DNA of 64,000 bases from Pseudoalteromonas shioyasakiensis (GTDB taxonomy: Bacteria > Pseudomonadota > Gammaproteobacteria > Enterobacterales > Alteromonadaceae): positions 682,001-746,000 of the forward strand of contig NZ_JANIGL010000003.1 in the NCBI RefSeq assembly GCF_024518675.1. The letters run 5' to 3'. Of this stretch, positions 26,339 to 36,250 are shown in pieces; position 1 is the stretch's first letter; every line of letters begins with the position of its first letter. Position numbers and translations under genes: made by a program. The notes beneath the pieces were generated by a model. The model made no database searches. It was not told the DNA's origin and saw only the letters and a list, made by a program, of their open reading frames with translations.

Positions 26339-28366
26339 ATGAACGCAGAGCAATTTAAGCAACTTGTAAAAAAAGTAAAAACAGCCAAAAAGCTACCTGA
26401 TGCCATTTATTTTCACAAAGATGCATTTACTGATGCCCCTGCAGAATTAATCAAATTTATTAAAGTTGTTGCTCAAGCCCTTAAAGTAGATGAAGCCGAT
26501 TACGATCTTATAAAGCTATTTAAAAACGACTTCAGGCTTTCGCTTTTAAGTTACCCTTCTTTTTATGAAGACTCATACCCGGCACTAAAGCAAAGTGTTA
26601 CTGTTGATTTAGCAAAGCTTAGTCATAAAATCACTAATTACGATAACAGCGAAAACCCACCTATTTTGCACCGAAAAGAAACCATGGTTTCGCCAACTAA
26701 TAAGCACTATCAATTATTTTGTGATGTAACAGCTGAAGGTGAGCAGGCAGGCTTATACGAAAACACTCGTATGATCGGCTTTAAAGGTTCGTGGGAGCGT
26801 TTGATTGCTAAAAAAGGATATGAACTCGTTGATGGGCGTTTGTTTCGTAGCTCTACTGTACAAAGTCCTGATGACGATAAAACTATAGACAGGCATTTAA
26901 CTGCAATTGTTCGCCATGAACTTTCTGCCCCTCTAAAAACATTAGCTAAAAATGGCTTTTTAAATGGCGACTATTCAATTTTTGATTACGGTTGTGGCCG
27001 AGGTGATGATTTACGAGAGCTCGAAGCGCACGGAATAGATGCCCTAGGTTGGGATCTAAACTATCGTCCTGATGCGGACAAAGTTATTTCTGACATTGTA
27101 AATATTGGTTTTGTAATAAATGTAATAGAAGACCGCGACGAGCGGATAGAAGCACTATTAGGTGCATGGGAACTTTCGCAAAAGTTATTGGTTGTATCTG
27201 CAATGTTAGGTAACGAATCACTTGTGAATCAGTTTCAGCCATATAAAGACGGTGTGATTACAAGCCGGAATACTTTTCAAAAATACTATACGCAAGCTGA
27301 GCTTAAAGCGTTTATAGAAATGAGCGTTGACGAAAACGCGATTGCTGTGGCTCCTGGTATTTATTACATATTTAAAGATAAGCAGCTTGAACAACACTTT
27401 TTACAAAACCGCCATAAACGTACTTATAAGTGGCAACACCTAACAGCACCAGAACCCGTAAATGAAGAACAAGCACGAATTTTATTTACCCAGCACCAGC
27501 AGCTTTTTGAATCGTTTTGGCTCACATGCTTAACCCTTGGCCGCTGCCCAGCAAACAATGAGTTTGCGCAAAGTGACAAAATAAAAGAAGTGATAGGCTC
27601 TAATAAAAAAGCACTGCAACTCGTTTTAAAATGGTTTGAAGAAGACGAGCTAAAAACAGCAGAAACCATGCGTAAAGAAGATTTACTCCTCTACTTTGCA
27701 CTTGCCATGTTTGAAAAGCGGAAGCCTTACACTCAACAACCAGAAGACTTAAAGCGTGATATAAAAGCATTCTTCGATACTTACAAAATTGCACAAAACC
27801 AAGCCACTGAACTGCTCTTTCAAATAGCAGATAGCGCATTAATTGAGTCTTTATGCCTAGAAGCAGAAAAAATATTACCCGCAGGTAAAGTCGATTTTGA
27901 AAACGGCCAACCTCATGCGCTAACGCTACACAAAGACTTTATTACCTTATTACCAATTGTGCTACGCGTATATATTGGCGCGGCCCTACAAATGTATGGT
28001 GAGCTTGATGATATTCAGCTTATTAAAATTCACATACATTCGGGTAAGGTAACACTACTTGGTTATGAAGGATTTTATGACTCACCTCTTCCACAGTTAA
28101 AAGAGCGCGTAAAAATAAAAATGGCAGAGCAAGACGTTGATTTTTTTGATTATGTAATCGAAGAAAAACGCCCTCTACTTCTCAATAAAATTGATTACAT
28201 TGACGATACGTTTGACGATTACAAAAAACAAAAGGCGTTTAATAAACTCCTTTGTAATGAAGTTATGATTGACATAAATACTACATATAGTTTAAATAAA
28301 CTACTTAGTGACTTGAACGCTAAGAAAATAAAAGTAGCCGGGTACCGGTTACTTTTATTAGCTTAA
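26339..28366 (+). CDS. DNA phosphorothioation-associated putative methyltransferase
   Basis: 675 residues. The central SAM-binding region has the glycine motif FDYGCGRGDDLRELEAHG (about 214-231), then GWDLNYRPDA and VISDIVNIGFVINVIEDRDERIEALLGAW. This run is the signature of the family found next to dnd and other PT genes. The N-terminal 200 residues include the family's KHYQLF/GLYENTRMIGF region, and the long C-terminal part is helical and unassigned. Catalytic activity has, to my knowledge, not been defined for this family. Three-base spacing to the nuclease-like gene indicates co-translation. It converges on the SspE-like gene with a 14-base gap. The link to PT chemistry is supported by the sspBCD genes 7 kb away. 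Confidence 0.85.
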   Translation: MNAEQFKQLVKKVKTAKKLPDAIYFHKDAFTDAPAELIKFIKVVAQALKVDEADYDLIKLFKNDFRLSLLSYPSFYEDSYPALKQSVTVDLAKLSHKITNYDNSENPPILHRKETMVSPTNKHYQLFCDVTAEGEQAGLYENTRMIGFKGSWERLIAKKGYELVDGRLFRSSTVQSPDDDKTIDRHLTAIVRHELSAPLKTLAKNGFLNGDYSIFDYGCGRGDDLRELEAHGIDALGWDLNYRPDADKVISDIVNIGFVINVIEDRDERIEALLGAWELSQKLLVVSAMLGNESLVNQFQPYKDGVITSRNTFQKYYTQAELKAFIEMSVDENAIAVAPGIYYIFKDKQLEQHFLQNRHKRTYKWQHLTAPEPVNEEQARILFTQHQQLFESFWLTCLTLGRCPANNEFAQSDKIKEVIGSNKKALQLVLKWFEEDELKTAETMRKEDLLLYFALAMFEKRKPYTQQPEDLKRDIKAFFDTYKIAQNQATELLFQIADSALIESLCLEAEKILPAGKVDFENGQPHALTLHKDFITLLPIVLRVYIGAALQMYGELDDIQLIKIHIHSGKVTLLGYEGFYDSPLPQLKERVKIKMAEQDVDFFDYVIEEKRPLLLNKIDYIDDTFDDYKKQKAFNKLLCNEVMIDINTTYSLNKLLSDLNAKKIKVAGYRLLLLA

Positions 28367-28380
28367 AAATCACCCTTAGT

Positions 28381-30660
28381 TTACTTAAGGTTTAGCCATG
28401 AATCAGCCTCACTCCACAATAGTTCACTAAGATTTTTAGTTCTTTTTTCTATTACTTTTAAATCCCAAGATTTTTCTTGAACAAGGGGAGTTAAAAAATC
28501 TAAATAATCGCTAACTAAAAGATCCTTTTTTACTTTTTCAGGTATGTTTAAACCTACTTTACTTGCAGCTGTAATCGCACCAGAAAGTGTAGTTTCGCAC
28601 CTTTGAGTAAAGCAATTAAAATAAGCCTTCTTTTGATCCCAATTCTTATTTGCTACATTTAAATTTTCTTTTTTCGGAAGTAAAGTAAGGTTACCTATAG
28701 TATTTATTGTATCTAAATCATCGTAAATAGCGGGATCCCAAGTGCTTGTACTATTTACATTCTGAGGAGCCGTATGCTCAATCGTTGCAGAACGTTTTGA
28801 ATGCCAAACATCTAAAGTCATAAACTCATTAACATTAGACCTTGCTGTTCGTTCAAGTATTTCTTTGTTTTCATTCCACTGTGTTTTGTTATTGGCTAAT
28901 AAAAGAAACATTTTTGCAATTGGACCTGAAGCTTTATAAATATTAGACTTCTTAGTGTATTTGAACCACTCATCAAAGGTACCTATCTTTTTAGCTTCAA
29001 GGTGGGCTTTAAGTACACAACAAAACTCTTCTATAGTAGGCAAGGAACTATGATTGAAGTTTAAAGGCTTATCTACTTCAGCCACCTTTATACTCTTCTT
29101 CTTTTTATAACCATGGGACATTATCTCTCTATATGCATGGTCAATCCTATTTGTCCCGCTAAATGCTACCCTCCAGATCAGTGTAAATGCGGTAATAGCT
29201 TTTGTTATTTGAGAAAACGTACTGAAATCACCTGATTGCTTAGCAGCAATATAATATCTAGTTAAAATAGGAACAGTTAAAGTTTTATTAGCACTTCTTA
29301 AAAATTCAATACTTGTTAATACAACATCTCTATCTGGACAACCATTTAAAGAGTTATTTAATTCAGTAGCTTCCCAAATTTCTTTTCTAAATAACACTAA
29401 CTCTTTAAGGTTAAAAATAAACTCAGAGATTTCCTGTTCAGATTTTAGTGTTTCTACTTGATCCCTGAGGTACTTCCTTTGAACCGATAAATTCTTTCCA
29501 ATTGTTTCTCCGGAATACAATAGTGCAAAGCTAATAAGTAAATTTTGAGTAATAACTTGCTTCTCTTCCTCTCCTTTATTTCCAATATACTCCTCAACAA
29601 TTGAAAAATGCACTTTCGTATTTGAAACATAAAACCCTTTTTTATTATTTTCTAACGTATTTACTACACCAATAAGTTTAGGTTTAAATGTTTCAATTGC
29701 AGTTAAGGGCTCACCAGTAGCATTTAAGGATTCGAATACTTCAAAGGCATACTCATCAGAAGTCACAACTTTCGTTAGAACTACTTTATCGGTGATGTAT
29801 TTTCCTAATAATATTGATAAAAGTACGCTTTTGTACTCTTCATTTTGTAAATTGGCGAATGATGATTCTAGTCCAACCATCTCTTCATGGTATTTATATA
29901 ATTGTTCTTGAATATTTTTACTAAATGATAAAGATAGAATATTTTCTATGTGAAGATAATTATCTTCAGCTTCTTCACTAACCATTTTATTAAGAAGTGA
30001 TTGAATATATGCAAGTCTAGAATTCAGTTCTACCTTTCCATTATCATCTTTATTACCAACTAACCTAAAAGTAAACGTTTCTGTTTTGTTGTCAAAAATA
30101 TGTTTTGCGTATTCATGAAGCAAAAAAGAAACCGCAGAACGATAAGAGCAATCATGCTTTTCATTACCCCAAATATCTGTATCTCTCGTGATTATTGGTT
30201 GAAGATCATAAACATCATCAGACATAGCATGATCATCAAAGATACATTTTTTCAATATTTGTAATGTTTTTTTTATCTCATCAGTGAAGGGCTTATTATT
30301 TAGTTTGGAAGTTAATTTATGTGATTTAGTTCTAATATTTTCATGCAAAATTGTAAGGATTAGAACAATAGTTGTTAACCTCTGCTGTCCATCTACGATA
30401 GAAAGTATAGTACTCGGCATATCGGGGGATGAATCTACCCTAGTAACAATGATTGCTCCGAAAAAAGATAAAGTAGTAGGCTCCTTTTTAAGCCCTTCTA
30501 TTCCATGACAAATATCTTCAAAGAGTCTATAAATATTTTCTTCTTTCCAACTATAACTTCTTTGATAGTCAGGTACTTGATAAGCGACCCCTGACTGCGC
30601 TAATACCTCAAATGTACTGTAGGAATCGGCTTCAAAAACATCTTTTATTTTATTTTTCAT
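28381..30660 (-). CDS. sspE: DUF262/DUF1524 protein, SspE-like PT-dependent nuclease
   Basis: 759 residues. The N-terminal DUF262 domain has VPDYQRSYSW (29-38) and the nucleotide-binding motif DGQQRLTTI at 90-98. The C-terminal DUF1524 HNH-type nuclease motif IEHTAPQN lies near residue 630, with a following IGNLTLLPKKENLNVANK segment. Length and architecture equal SspE, which senses PT modification with DUF262 and nicks invading DNA with DUF1524. The GmrSD family (type IV restriction of glucosylated DNA) shares these domains, so the SspE label depends on the neighbouring sspABCD. It is the last of four genes and overlaps the PLD gene by four bases. Confidence 0.82.
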   Translation of the reverse strand: MKNKIKDVFEADSYSTFEVLAQSGVAYQVPDYQRSYSWKEENIYRLFEDICHGIEGLKKEPTTLSFFGAIIVTRVDSSPDMPSTILSIVDGQQRLTTIVLILTILHENIRTKSHKLTSKLNNKPFTDEIKKTLQILKKCIFDDHAMSDDVYDLQPIITRDTDIWGNEKHDCSYRSAVSFLLHEYAKHIFDNKTETFTFRLVGNKDDNGKVELNSRLAYIQSLLNKMVSEEAEDNYLHIENILSLSFSKNIQEQLYKYHEEMVGLESSFANLQNEEYKSVLLSILLGKYITDKVVLTKVVTSDEYAFEVFESLNATGEPLTAIETFKPKLIGVVNTLENNKKGFYVSNTKVHFSIVEEYIGNKGEEEKQVITQNLLISFALLYSGETIGKNLSVQRKYLRDQVETLKSEQEISEFIFNLKELVLFRKEIWEATELNNSLNGCPDRDVVLTSIEFLRSANKTLTVPILTRYYIAAKQSGDFSTFSQITKAITAFTLIWRVAFSGTNRIDHAYREIMSHGYKKKKSIKVAEVDKPLNFNHSSLPTIEEFCCVLKAHLEAKKIGTFDEWFKYTKKSNIYKASGPIAKMFLLLANNKTQWNENKEILERTARSNVNEFMTLDVWHSKRSATIEHTAPQNVNSTSTWDPAIYDDLDTINTIGNLTLLPKKENLNVANKNWDQKKAYFNCFTQRCETTLSGAITAASKVGLNIPEKVKKDLLVSDYLDFLTPLVQEKSWDLKVIEKRTKNLSELLWSEADSWLNLK

Positions 30661-31586
30661 ATCATTCCTTTAATTAATTTGATCACTTCACTTCTTCTGC
30701 CTGGAACGTATATTTCCATTTCGTCTTTAGCATATATTTTTATAGCCTCATATAAATTAGCTTGAATATCTTTTATATCTCTACGGTATGGAGCAGGATC
30801 ATCACATAAGGCGTCATGTAATAAACTCGATATTTGACCAAAACCAAGGTCTCTATTTCCTTCATTAGCGATCAATGTAGCTTTTAACCAGCAGTATGCT
30901 TTTGAATTTTTAAATAGCGTTTGTGCATCGTCAAAATTTAATTTGTTTTTTTCGATAACAGCAAATTCAAGTGATGGGTTAATACTATATATCTCACAAT
31001 ACTCCCCAGGTTTCGATAAAGGAAAGTCTGATACAAACAGCTCTGTTGTTTGTGGCAATATCTCTTCAGGCCATACCGCAGGTAACTCTGTTTCAGGCGC
31101 ATTATCAAGTTGTTCTAAAAAACTCTGCATTTTATCAAGCATATTTAGTGATAAATCAGTGGCTGATTCAACTATTTTATTAATAAATGCTTTGGATTGT
31201 TCACAGGCATTTACTCTACTACACGACTCTAAATTACCATTATTAACTAACGCTAAACCTTTGCCCGTTAAATTAGCGCTACCATTAAAAATAGTATCGT
31301 GATCTATTTGATAAATTTTTGCGTGCAGATTTACGAGTGCTTTGACTTGGTAGCCGTTGTTAATACAATCTCGCAGTGCATTTAAGTCACTTGCACCCTT
31401 TGCAAAATCAATCGGTGTAAAACGACCTACCAAGTGAACTTTAGGTTTGTTGTTAGAAGTTAATTGACCCAACCAGCGAGTCGCTGGTTGGGTCATAAAA
31501 GCAGATATTATAGTTAAATTTTTACAGCTAGGTAATAACTCTTCGAGCTGAATTGTAAGCTCAGTATTTGAGATTAAGCTCGACAT
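30657..31586 (-). CDS. PLD-family nuclease-like protein of the Ssp island
   Basis: 309 residues with one phospholipase-D-type catalytic motif: His88-x-Lys90 (LHAKIYQI) and NGSANLT with Asn105, as in PLD endonucleases such as those with the NgoFVII-like fold. With a single HxK motif it would act as a dimer. The N-terminal ISAFMTQPATRWL strand fits the fold. The C-terminal 180 residues are unassigned. It overlaps neighbours on both sides (1 and 4 bases). Given the gene order helicase-GHKL-PLD, it is probably the nuclease of an SspFGH-like module; I do not know which letter corresponds. Confidence 0.78.
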   Translation of the reverse strand: MSSLISNTELTIQLEELLPSCKNLTIISAFMTQPATRWLGQLTSNNKPKVHLVGRFTPIDFAKGASDLNALRDCINNGYQVKALVNLHAKIYQIDHDTIFNGSANLTGKGLALVNNGNLESCSRVNACEQSKAFINKIVESATDLSLNMLDKMQSFLEQLDNAPETELPAVWPEEILPQTTELFVSDFPLSKPGEYCEIYSINPSLEFAVIEKNKLNFDDAQTLFKNSKAYCWLKATLIANEGNRDLGFGQISSLLHDALCDDPAPYRRDIKDIQANLYEAIKIYAKDEMEIYVPGRRSEVIKLIKGMI

Positions 31587-33394
31587 TAAAAATCATCCAA
31601 CTCATCATCCTCTGGGCCTTGAAGAAATTCACTAATAACTAAACCCCATTCTCGGCGAATAGTATTTAAATAGGCTAAGCGTCTCTCATCTGTAGTTTCA
31701 TTCATCACTCGTGCAAAACCTGCAATTGTAGTTTGCATGATTTCAAGTTCATCACCATCTAGCTTACTGACCAGCTTTTGATAAAAAACGTGGTTGGTAT
31801 TGAATAATACAAGCGTTAAACCTTTACTTGTTGATACGTCAAAAAAGGCTTCAGAATCTCGTGCTACGTCTTCGATTAAAAAACGGTTTCCTGTAAGGAT
31901 GAGTCGCTCAGCTTTTTCTTCAGCTTCTTCATCACTCATTCCACCGGCTTTTTTAAGGTGGTCAACAACATCTTCCTTCTTTAGCTCTTTTGGTGTTTCT
32001 TCTTTAGTCTTATGGCCATGAGTCTCACGATGTGCAGAGCCTTGTGTTGCTTTAGATGCAGCACCTTCAGAAACAGTTTTAGGCTCATCACCTTTTACGG
32101 CTTTACCATCTACATTAATTGTATCTAATGCTTTAGTAAGAGCTGACACTTGCTTTTTGATAACGGCAACGACTTTTAATACTTGTAATAAAGAGTCTGA
32201 GTTTTCTTCTAAGTCTCTTAAGTACTCTTGCTCAGAATCGAATCCTGCTTGAGTAAAAATAGTTTTCATTTCATAAGGAATTAAACGAATTGCATCTTGC
32301 TTATTATTCGTTACACCAAACACAGCATCAAGCGTTGGCGGGAAGGATACTTCAATACCAATAAAACGCCCTTTACTTTCTCTTAAAGCAGAAGTTAAGA
32401 ATGAATCTCTTAAAACTAACTCTCGATTAGCACGAACAATTGAAACCCCAACATTTTTGCTGCAATGCTTACCCCAAGTAGTACCGCCTAACTTGCCAAC
32501 AGTATCCTTTAAAATACGATTTGATATATTCTTTTTAACCATTGAGGTGATAACAGTTACATCATCTCGTTTAGGCTCACCATTTTCATCAATGTACTCA
32601 ACAGATATTACTTCTTCATCCATTTTTTCAAAAAACGCTTCATTTTTATAACTACCAGGTAATTCTGGTAGTGAAGTATTCTTTTTGAGATACATAGGGT
32701 CATTAGCTTTAAAGGTTTCTTTATCGTAAACATCAAGCCTTTCGTCAGCTGATTTACGATAAGTAATGCTTTCTATTTTTATGTTGTCATCACTAATGAA
32801 ATTACGATACATACGACCTACTAAATGTTCGCAATGACGGTAAATGGATTTTCCCGTTTTCCAGCTTAAGCGGTCAAGCTTGGACCAAATAATTAATGTG
32901 CCAGATTCTGGTCTTTTAGTAAAAAATGCTTTTTCGTACTTGGTTGGAATTGCTTTTGCGGTGGGCATTGGCACTTCTTCAAGCGCACCACTTTTCATTT
33001 CATCAACATCTAAATAAGTGTGGTGAGGCTCCCCACCGGCTTGCCAACTCCATACATCAACGCGCTTACACTGTGAAATGGATGAATTTGGTAAACCCAT
33101 ACCAAACTTACCCATACCGCCCGTATCTTTACGGTGTGTACCGCCACCAAATTGCATAGCAACTCTAAGAGTATCGATATCCATACCCACACCATTATCC
33201 CAAAGGGAGATTTCTGATACGGTATAATTTTTACGGGCTTTTAGTTGTTCTTCTATAAAACCAACTTCTACACGGGTGGCCGTTGCTTGTAAGCTATTAT
33301 CGATAAGTTCAGCTAAAGCGTATGCTGTATTGTTGTAACCATTATCCCTTAATGACTCAATAACAGTCTCAGCACTTAAAAATCTATTACTCAT
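31586..33394 (-). CDS. GHKL-type ATPase (HATPase_c_3, MORC/Hsp90-like) of the Ssp island
   Basis: 602 residues from ATG 33394, whose A is shared with the stop of the upstream helicase gene (TAATG); an open frame continues eight codons upstream but is not needed. The Bergerat ATP fold is complete: N-box ALAELIDNSLQA (Glu29, Asn33), G1 DNGVGM (66-71) and the lid GGMGKFGMG (92-100). A charged Lys/Glu-rich linker near 430-480 precedes a C-terminal domain. Such ATPases act as ATP-gated clamps. It is the second gene of the four-gene operon and the candidate motor/clamp of an SspFGH-like complex. Confidence 0.83.
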   Translation of the reverse strand: MSNRFLSAETVIESLRDNGYNNTAYALAELIDNSLQATATRVEVGFIEEQLKARKNYTVSEISLWDNGVGMDIDTLRVAMQFGGGTHRKDTGGMGKFGMGLPNSSISQCKRVDVWSWQAGGEPHHTYLDVDEMKSGALEEVPMPTAKAIPTKYEKAFFTKRPESGTLIIWSKLDRLSWKTGKSIYRHCEHLVGRMYRNFISDDNIKIESITYRKSADERLDVYDKETFKANDPMYLKKNTSLPELPGSYKNEAFFEKMDEEVISVEYIDENGEPKRDDVTVITSMVKKNISNRILKDTVGKLGGTTWGKHCSKNVGVSIVRANRELVLRDSFLTSALRESKGRFIGIEVSFPPTLDAVFGVTNNKQDAIRLIPYEMKTIFTQAGFDSEQEYLRDLEENSDSLLQVLKVVAVIKKQVSALTKALDTINVDGKAVKGDEPKTVSEGAASKATQGSAHRETHGHKTKEETPKELKKEDVVDHLKKAGGMSDEEAEEKAERLILTGNRFLIEDVARDSEAFFDVSTSKGLTLVLFNTNHVFYQKLVSKLDGDELEIMQTTIAGFARVMNETTDERRLAYLNTIRREWGLVISEFLQGPEDDELDDF

Positions 33395-35040
33395 TAGTTT
33401 ATATCCTTTTCTGCCCACATATCATTCCAATAACCAAATGCGAGGCTAATACTTTGAAACTCAGGTATGTTATCCATTACTGTATAAATATTGCATTCTT
33501 TGTTACCGCCGCTTTTATAGCCACGCATAGCACGGCCCGCCATTTGCAAATACTGAACTAAGGAGTTCATTGGCTTAGCAATTACAGTAACGTTAGTTTT
33601 AGGTGCATCAAATCCTGCTGTTAGTACATTAAAATTAACAAGAACTTGTAGCTCACCATTTTTATATTGCGCTATTTTTGCTCTGCGGCTCTCTACTGTG
33701 TCATTTTTACTATCAATAGAAGCTGCTTTTATACCTTGATAAGCAAGTGCAGTGGCAAGGTTAATTCCGTGATCAACGGTGCAGGCAAAAACAATGATTT
33801 GTGACCCAAGCTTACATTCATCAATAATAGCACTGAGGATCTGACGATTTCGCTCTATGTTATTTGCTAACGTCGTCATTGTTTCTACACCGCCTGCATC
33901 TCTTAGTTCATATGCAGCAATACCGGAGTGGTCATAGTTTAACGACTTAAAGTTTGCTTTAGCTAGATAACCCTTTTCAACCAAGTAATCTATTGGGGAT
34001 AGATAACCTGATATTTGCATAGAAACTTTATTGTTGTAGAAAAAATTAGCTAAACGAGCATCTTCTTCGGATAGCCCATCTTCAGAGTAGCTTCTGCCAG
34101 GAGTGGCAGTTAAACCAATTAAGTCAGCGTGAAATGCTTTGTCATCAATAAAGTCTTGAACAACTTCTTGAAACTTAGGAGCTACGGCCTTGTGGGCTTC
34201 ATCAAAAATTACTAATGTTACTTTTTCAGCCAACTTGCTATATAAAAGTTGTAATTGTCTAGAATCACTTTTTCGTAGACTTAAAAACTTGTGTAAACCA
34301 CCCACAACAAACCCAGAATCAATACCACTTAGACTTTCTGTGGAGCTTGAATAAAAGCCATAAAGAGAAGTAGACCTGTTACCTAAAGATTGCCAAGCTT
34401 TCGCAAACTCAGTATATGCTTGAGAACAAAGTTCCTCTCGGTCTGCAAGCCAAAGTACCAAGTTATTTTCAGACTGCCTTAAATGTTCGGCAGCTATATT
34501 CATTGCCGTGCGTGTTTTACCAGCCCCTGTTGGCAAGTGAATTAAGACACGTTTTTTTTCTTGGTTAAGCTGAGAAAAGACCTGTTTACTAATGTTTTGC
34601 TGATAAGGATAAAGCCCATAATTTGGCTCAATACACGTTATGCTTTCTAAGCCATTATCTTGCTCTAATTGACTTTCATACAATGCAGAAAGCTCTAGTA
34701 AATCAGCAAATTTATCAGGGTTATCATCAGCCCAACTTATTATCGCATCATAGTATTTTGGGGTAACATTTTTTGCTTCAAGTCCAAAGCTTGGAAACAG
34801 CTCAGCTAACTGCTCTGCAGATAAACGATCAATGAGTTTATTGCGCAATTGCGAATCAAAAATAAAGTCGACCTGTTTAACACTCGCGACTATACCGGCC
34901 AGCTTGTTTTTATTATAGGAGCTACTTTCAGATATCTGATTATCTTTTGCATCAAGTTGAAGTGCGAAATTTATTGAGTTTTTTGGGAGAAAACTTAATA
35001 GTTCATCTTCAGAAAAGTTTAATAGAATTTTTGCCAGCAT
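33394..35040 (-). CDS. SF2 helicase (ResIII/DEAH type) of the Ssp island
   Basis: 548 residues. Residues 1-135 are a helical N-terminal region without recognised domain. The helicase core follows: Walker A LPTGAGKTRTAM (169-180), DEAH box VIFDEAHKAV, motif III GLTATPGRSY, and motif VI QMAGRAMRG near the C-terminus. It resembles the helicase subunits of type III/DISARM-like systems in size but lacks a fused nuclease. First gene of the operon, divergent from sspB. With GHKL and PLD partners it makes an SspFGH-like trio, reported to damage DNA that lacks PT. Confidence 0.83.
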   Translation of the reverse strand: MLAKILLNFSEDELLSFLPKNSINFALQLDAKDNQISESSSYNKNKLAGIVASVKQVDFIFDSQLRNKLIDRLSAEQLAELFPSFGLEAKNVTPKYYDAIISWADDNPDKFADLLELSALYESQLEQDNGLESITCIEPNYGLYPYQQNISKQVFSQLNQEKKRVLIHLPTGAGKTRTAMNIAAEHLRQSENNLVLWLADREELCSQAYTEFAKAWQSLGNRSTSLYGFYSSSTESLSGIDSGFVVGGLHKFLSLRKSDSRQLQLLYSKLAEKVTLVIFDEAHKAVAPKFQEVVQDFIDDKAFHADLIGLTATPGRSYSEDGLSEEDARLANFFYNNKVSMQISGYLSPIDYLVEKGYLAKANFKSLNYDHSGIAAYELRDAGGVETMTTLANNIERNRQILSAIIDECKLGSQIIVFACTVDHGINLATALAYQGIKAASIDSKNDTVESRRAKIAQYKNGELQVLVNFNVLTAGFDAPKTNVTVIAKPMNSLVQYLQMAGRAMRGYKSGGNKECNIYTVMDNIPEFQSISLAFGYWNDMWAEKDIN

Positions 35041-35314
35041 ATTTATTTAATCCTTTAATATAAATCAATATGATAGCTTCCATTCACTTAGAGCCTATAG
35101 GTACAAAGTCAGGCTAAATCACTTGATTATTTATCTTTATATTCAAAACTTTACAATAAAGACCTTACATCTACAAGGGTGTTGAGATAAATTTAATTAA
35201 ACTGTATAAAGGTACAGTTTTTTTACTGATTAATTACCTAGAAGTCTTCCTCTTAATCTTAATTCACGTTAATATCGCCGCTTGGACAATTTCTCCAGAG
35301 GCACTCAAAAAGCT
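35041..35314. promoter_or_regulatory. Divergent control region of the Ssp island with palindrome
   Basis: 274 bases between the helicase operon (left) and sspB (right). It contains a perfect inverted repeat AAACTGTA-N6-TACAGTTT at 35199-35220. A T run follows, but no rightward gene precedes it, so an operator is more likely than a terminator. The region is AT-rich and must hold both promoters; individual -35/-10 boxes are not resolvable with confidence. Confidence 0.6.
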
Positions 35315-36250
35315 ATGAAAGCTAAGTTTACAGGTCACGATACTTTCCCTCTGCGCTATGGATGGCTATTCAAAGCGGTTAATCATTTGAATTCAAATGG
35401 TAATTTCTCAAGTTCCGACGAAGAAAGTATTCGTCATTCTATTGTTGAGCTTGGCGTTGGTAAAAATATGGTTAAAGCGATTCAGTATTGGGCTGAGTCA
35501 AGCGGCATTATCGCAAGCGATAGAATAAATAATAAAACTCTTCATAATGTTACTGAGAATAAAGGGCAGTATTTGTTTGGTAATAACGGTAAGGACCCTT
35601 ACCTAGAGTTACCGGGCTCAATTTGGTTATTGCACTTTTGGTTAAACTTTAATGATGAACACTTAACCGCCTATCGCTATTTTTTTAATTACTCTAATGT
35701 TCAACATTTTGAAAAATCAAAGCTGATCGATGATTGCTATGAAGATGCAAAACGCTTAGTTAAAAGCGAAGTTGGTAACGTTACGACGATAAAAAAAGAC
35801 ATGGATTGTTTTTTAAATATGTATAGTAAAAAAGTTAAAACAACAACGAAAAAAGTGGATGAAGACCATTTTACCTCCCCGCTTGCTGAACTTAATTTAG
35901 TACAGGATAACGGTCGCTCTTTTTATGTTAGCAACCTGACTGAAAGGCCTGAGTTACCTATTGAGGTATTCGTTTATGCCCTACTTGAGTTTTTTAGTGT
36001 AGAAACAGCTGAATCAAAAGTGAGTACTATTGATTTTGATTCATTACTTACTAAACCGTGTTCGCCCGGGCGAATATTTAGGTTATCAGAGTCTGGTTTA
36101 GGGCAAAAGCTCGATGAGGCTCAAGAATTCACAAACAAAAGTATTTCATGGGTAGATTCACTAGGGCTAAGACAAGTTAATATATCTGACTCAGCAAAAA
36201 ACAATACTATCAATTACTTAAATGACTATTACGGCAAACACAATGTCTGA
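35315..36250 (+). CDS. sspB: DUF4007 protein, SspB of the ssDNA phosphorothioation system
   Basis: 311 residues from ATG 35315 (MKAKFTGHDTFPLRYGWL); an in-frame TTG at 35282 is less likely. The opening KFTGHDTFPLRYGWLFKA and IVELGVGKNMVKAIQYWAE are hallmarks of DUF4007. SspB supplies strand nicking during single-stranded PT modification in the studied systems, as I recall it. The downstream ATPase gene starts inside its 3' end (ATGTCTGA, 8-base overlap), which implies translational coupling. Confidence 0.85.
   Translation: MKAKFTGHDTFPLRYGWLFKAVNHLNSNGNFSSSDEESIRHSIVELGVGKNMVKAIQYWAESSGIIASDRINNKTLHNVTENKGQYLFGNNGKDPYLELPGSIWLLHFWLNFNDEHLTAYRYFFNYSNVQHFEKSKLIDDCYEDAKRLVKSEVGNVTTIKKDMDCFLNMYSKKVKTTTKKVDEDHFTSPLAELNLVQDNGRSFYVSNLTERPELPIEVFVYALLEFFSVETAESKVSTIDFDSLLTKPCSPGRIFRLSESGLGQKLDEAQEFTNKSISWVDSLGLRQVNISDSAKNNTINYLNDYYGKHNV

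Noticed and set aside
28381..30660. Stand-alone GmrSD type IV restriction enzyme
   Set aside because: The DUF262/DUF1524 layout is shared, but the gene is the last of an overlapping operon within an ssp island, so SspE-like is the simpler reading; not fully excluded.
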